A DNA stretch of 6,263 nucleotides from Komagataeibacter kakiaceti JCM 25156 (lineage in GTDB: Bacteria; Pseudomonadota; Alphaproteobacteria; Acetobacterales; Acetobacteraceae): NCBI RefSeq assembly GCF_000613305.1, contig NZ_BAIO01000112.1:1-6263 (forward strand). Reading direction: 5' to 3'. Shown here piece by piece: positions 5,892-6,263 of this stretch (within the stretch, counting starts at the first letter, position 1; each line of letters opens with the position of its first letter). The notes below the pieces were generated by a model. The model was not told the origin of the DNA, made no database searches, and worked only from the letters and a program-made list of their open reading frames with translations. The translations under genes and the position numbers were made by a program.

Positions 5892-6263
5892 TCAGTGACC
5901 GGCGGCCTTCTTCCTGGTTTTGGGCGCGGTGGCGGCGGGCGTTCCCGCCGGGGTGCCGACCATGTCCTCGGATACGAAGCGGATGGTGTTCTGGGCATCC
6001 TGCAATGCGCTGTCAGCACTCTTCACATCGTTGCCCGCCAGCAGGTTGCTGGCGCGGTAGACATCGCTTGCGCTGGCGTCGAGCGGGGCGATGGCCAGCA
6101 CGAAGTCAACATCGACCGCCGCTACCTGCAGGTTCTGCGCCGCCTGCGTGGGCTTGCCCTTGTTCAGGCTGGTATTGGCCGTGGCCACCGCCGTCCCCTT
6201 GGCGGAGGTGGGCTCCAGATCCTCGGTCACGATGTATTCGCCACTCGAACCGGCAGCCAAGCC
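5892..6263 (-). CDS. Probable YfdX-family protein, C-terminal part (5' end outside window)
   Basis: The frame is open to the window edge, so only the last 123 residues are seen; the codon at 6260 is TTG and need not be a start. The visible part reads EYIVTEDLEPTSAKGTAVAT, then a helical stretch with SLNKGKPTQAAQNLQ and VAAVDVDFVLAIAPLDAS, then ASNLLAGNDVKSADSALQDA and QNTIRFVSED. The tail GTPAGTPAATAPKTRKKAAGH is Ala/Pro-rich and basic. The pattern of paired amphipathic helices, with a KG..A...L repeat and a valine-rich strand between, fits the C-terminal half of YfdX proteins. In E. coli yfdX is controlled by the EvgAS acid and drug-resistance system, and the proteins are periplasmic or exported. 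Assignment is by memory of the family pattern and is moderate. It is the first minus-strand gene here, with the secreted protein downstream. Confidence 0.65.
   Translation of the reverse strand, partial: GLAAGSSGEYIVTEDLEPTSAKGTAVATANTSLNKGKPTQAAQNLQVAAVDVDFVLAIAPLDASASDVYRASNLLAGNDVKSADSALQDAQNTIRFVSEDMVGTPAGTPAATAPKTRKKAAGH

Noticed and set aside
5486..5898. Plus-strand open frames opposite the secreted-protein gene
   Set aside because: Arg/Pro/Ala-rich shadow translations; the minus strand has a clear signal peptide and a consistent protein.
1..6263. CRISPR array, insertion sequence, prophage or defence system
   Set aside because: No spaced direct repeats, transposase, integrase or nuclease/helicase motifs were found in any frame.

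Overview
The window looks like chromosomal DNA from an acetic acid bacterium or close relative (Alphaproteobacteria, Acetobacteraceae, of the Komagataeibacter/Gluconacetobacter type). This is an inference from the high G+C coding sequence, the folP-glmM-thiD order, a CtrA-family regulator and the style of the small envelope genes. No rRNA, tRNA, CRISPR array or insertion sequence was seen.

Bases 1-3080 (+ strand) hold three housekeeping genes in tight succession. They are folP (dihydropteroate synthase, folate synthesis; 5' end outside the window), glmM (phosphoglucosamine mutase, precursor of peptidoglycan and LPS) and thiD (HMP/HMP-P kinase, thiamine synthesis). As written all three are broken, twice in folP, twice in glmM and once in thiD. 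Each break is repaired by adding one base next to an identical base, and the repaired proteins keep every family motif. Because folP and glmM are normally essential, these are most likely indel errors in the assembly and not pseudogenes.

Bases 3077-3942 (+) hold the most interesting unit. An exact CtrA-type box (TTAA-N7-TTAA) overlaps the thiD stop codon. It is followed by an A+T-rich leader with an inverted repeat, then a CtrA-family response regulator. Its DNA-binding half is almost CtrA itself, but its receiver has lost two metal-binding acidic residues and the invariant lysine, while keeping the phospho-acceptor aspartate. It may be an atypical CtrA paralogue that reads CtrA sites under different control.

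Bases 3943-4273 are non-coding and full of inverted repeats: a long interrupted GC-rich hairpin, a second hairpin, a clear rho-independent terminator, and a pair of mutually exclusive hairpins. A small lipoprotein gene follows (4274-4717, +). It has a CxC motif and a tail made almost only of Trp and Gly.

Bases 4737-6263 lie on the minus strand. In transcription order they hold the 3' part of a probable YfdX-family gene, a signal-peptide-bearing protein of unknown function (also carrying an apparent one-base frameshift), and, after a 193-bp gap, a 79-residue putative zinc-binding protein convergent with the lipoprotein gene. The YfdX-like and secreted proteins may form an envelope or stress unit; YfdX is linked to acid and drug stress in enterobacteria.
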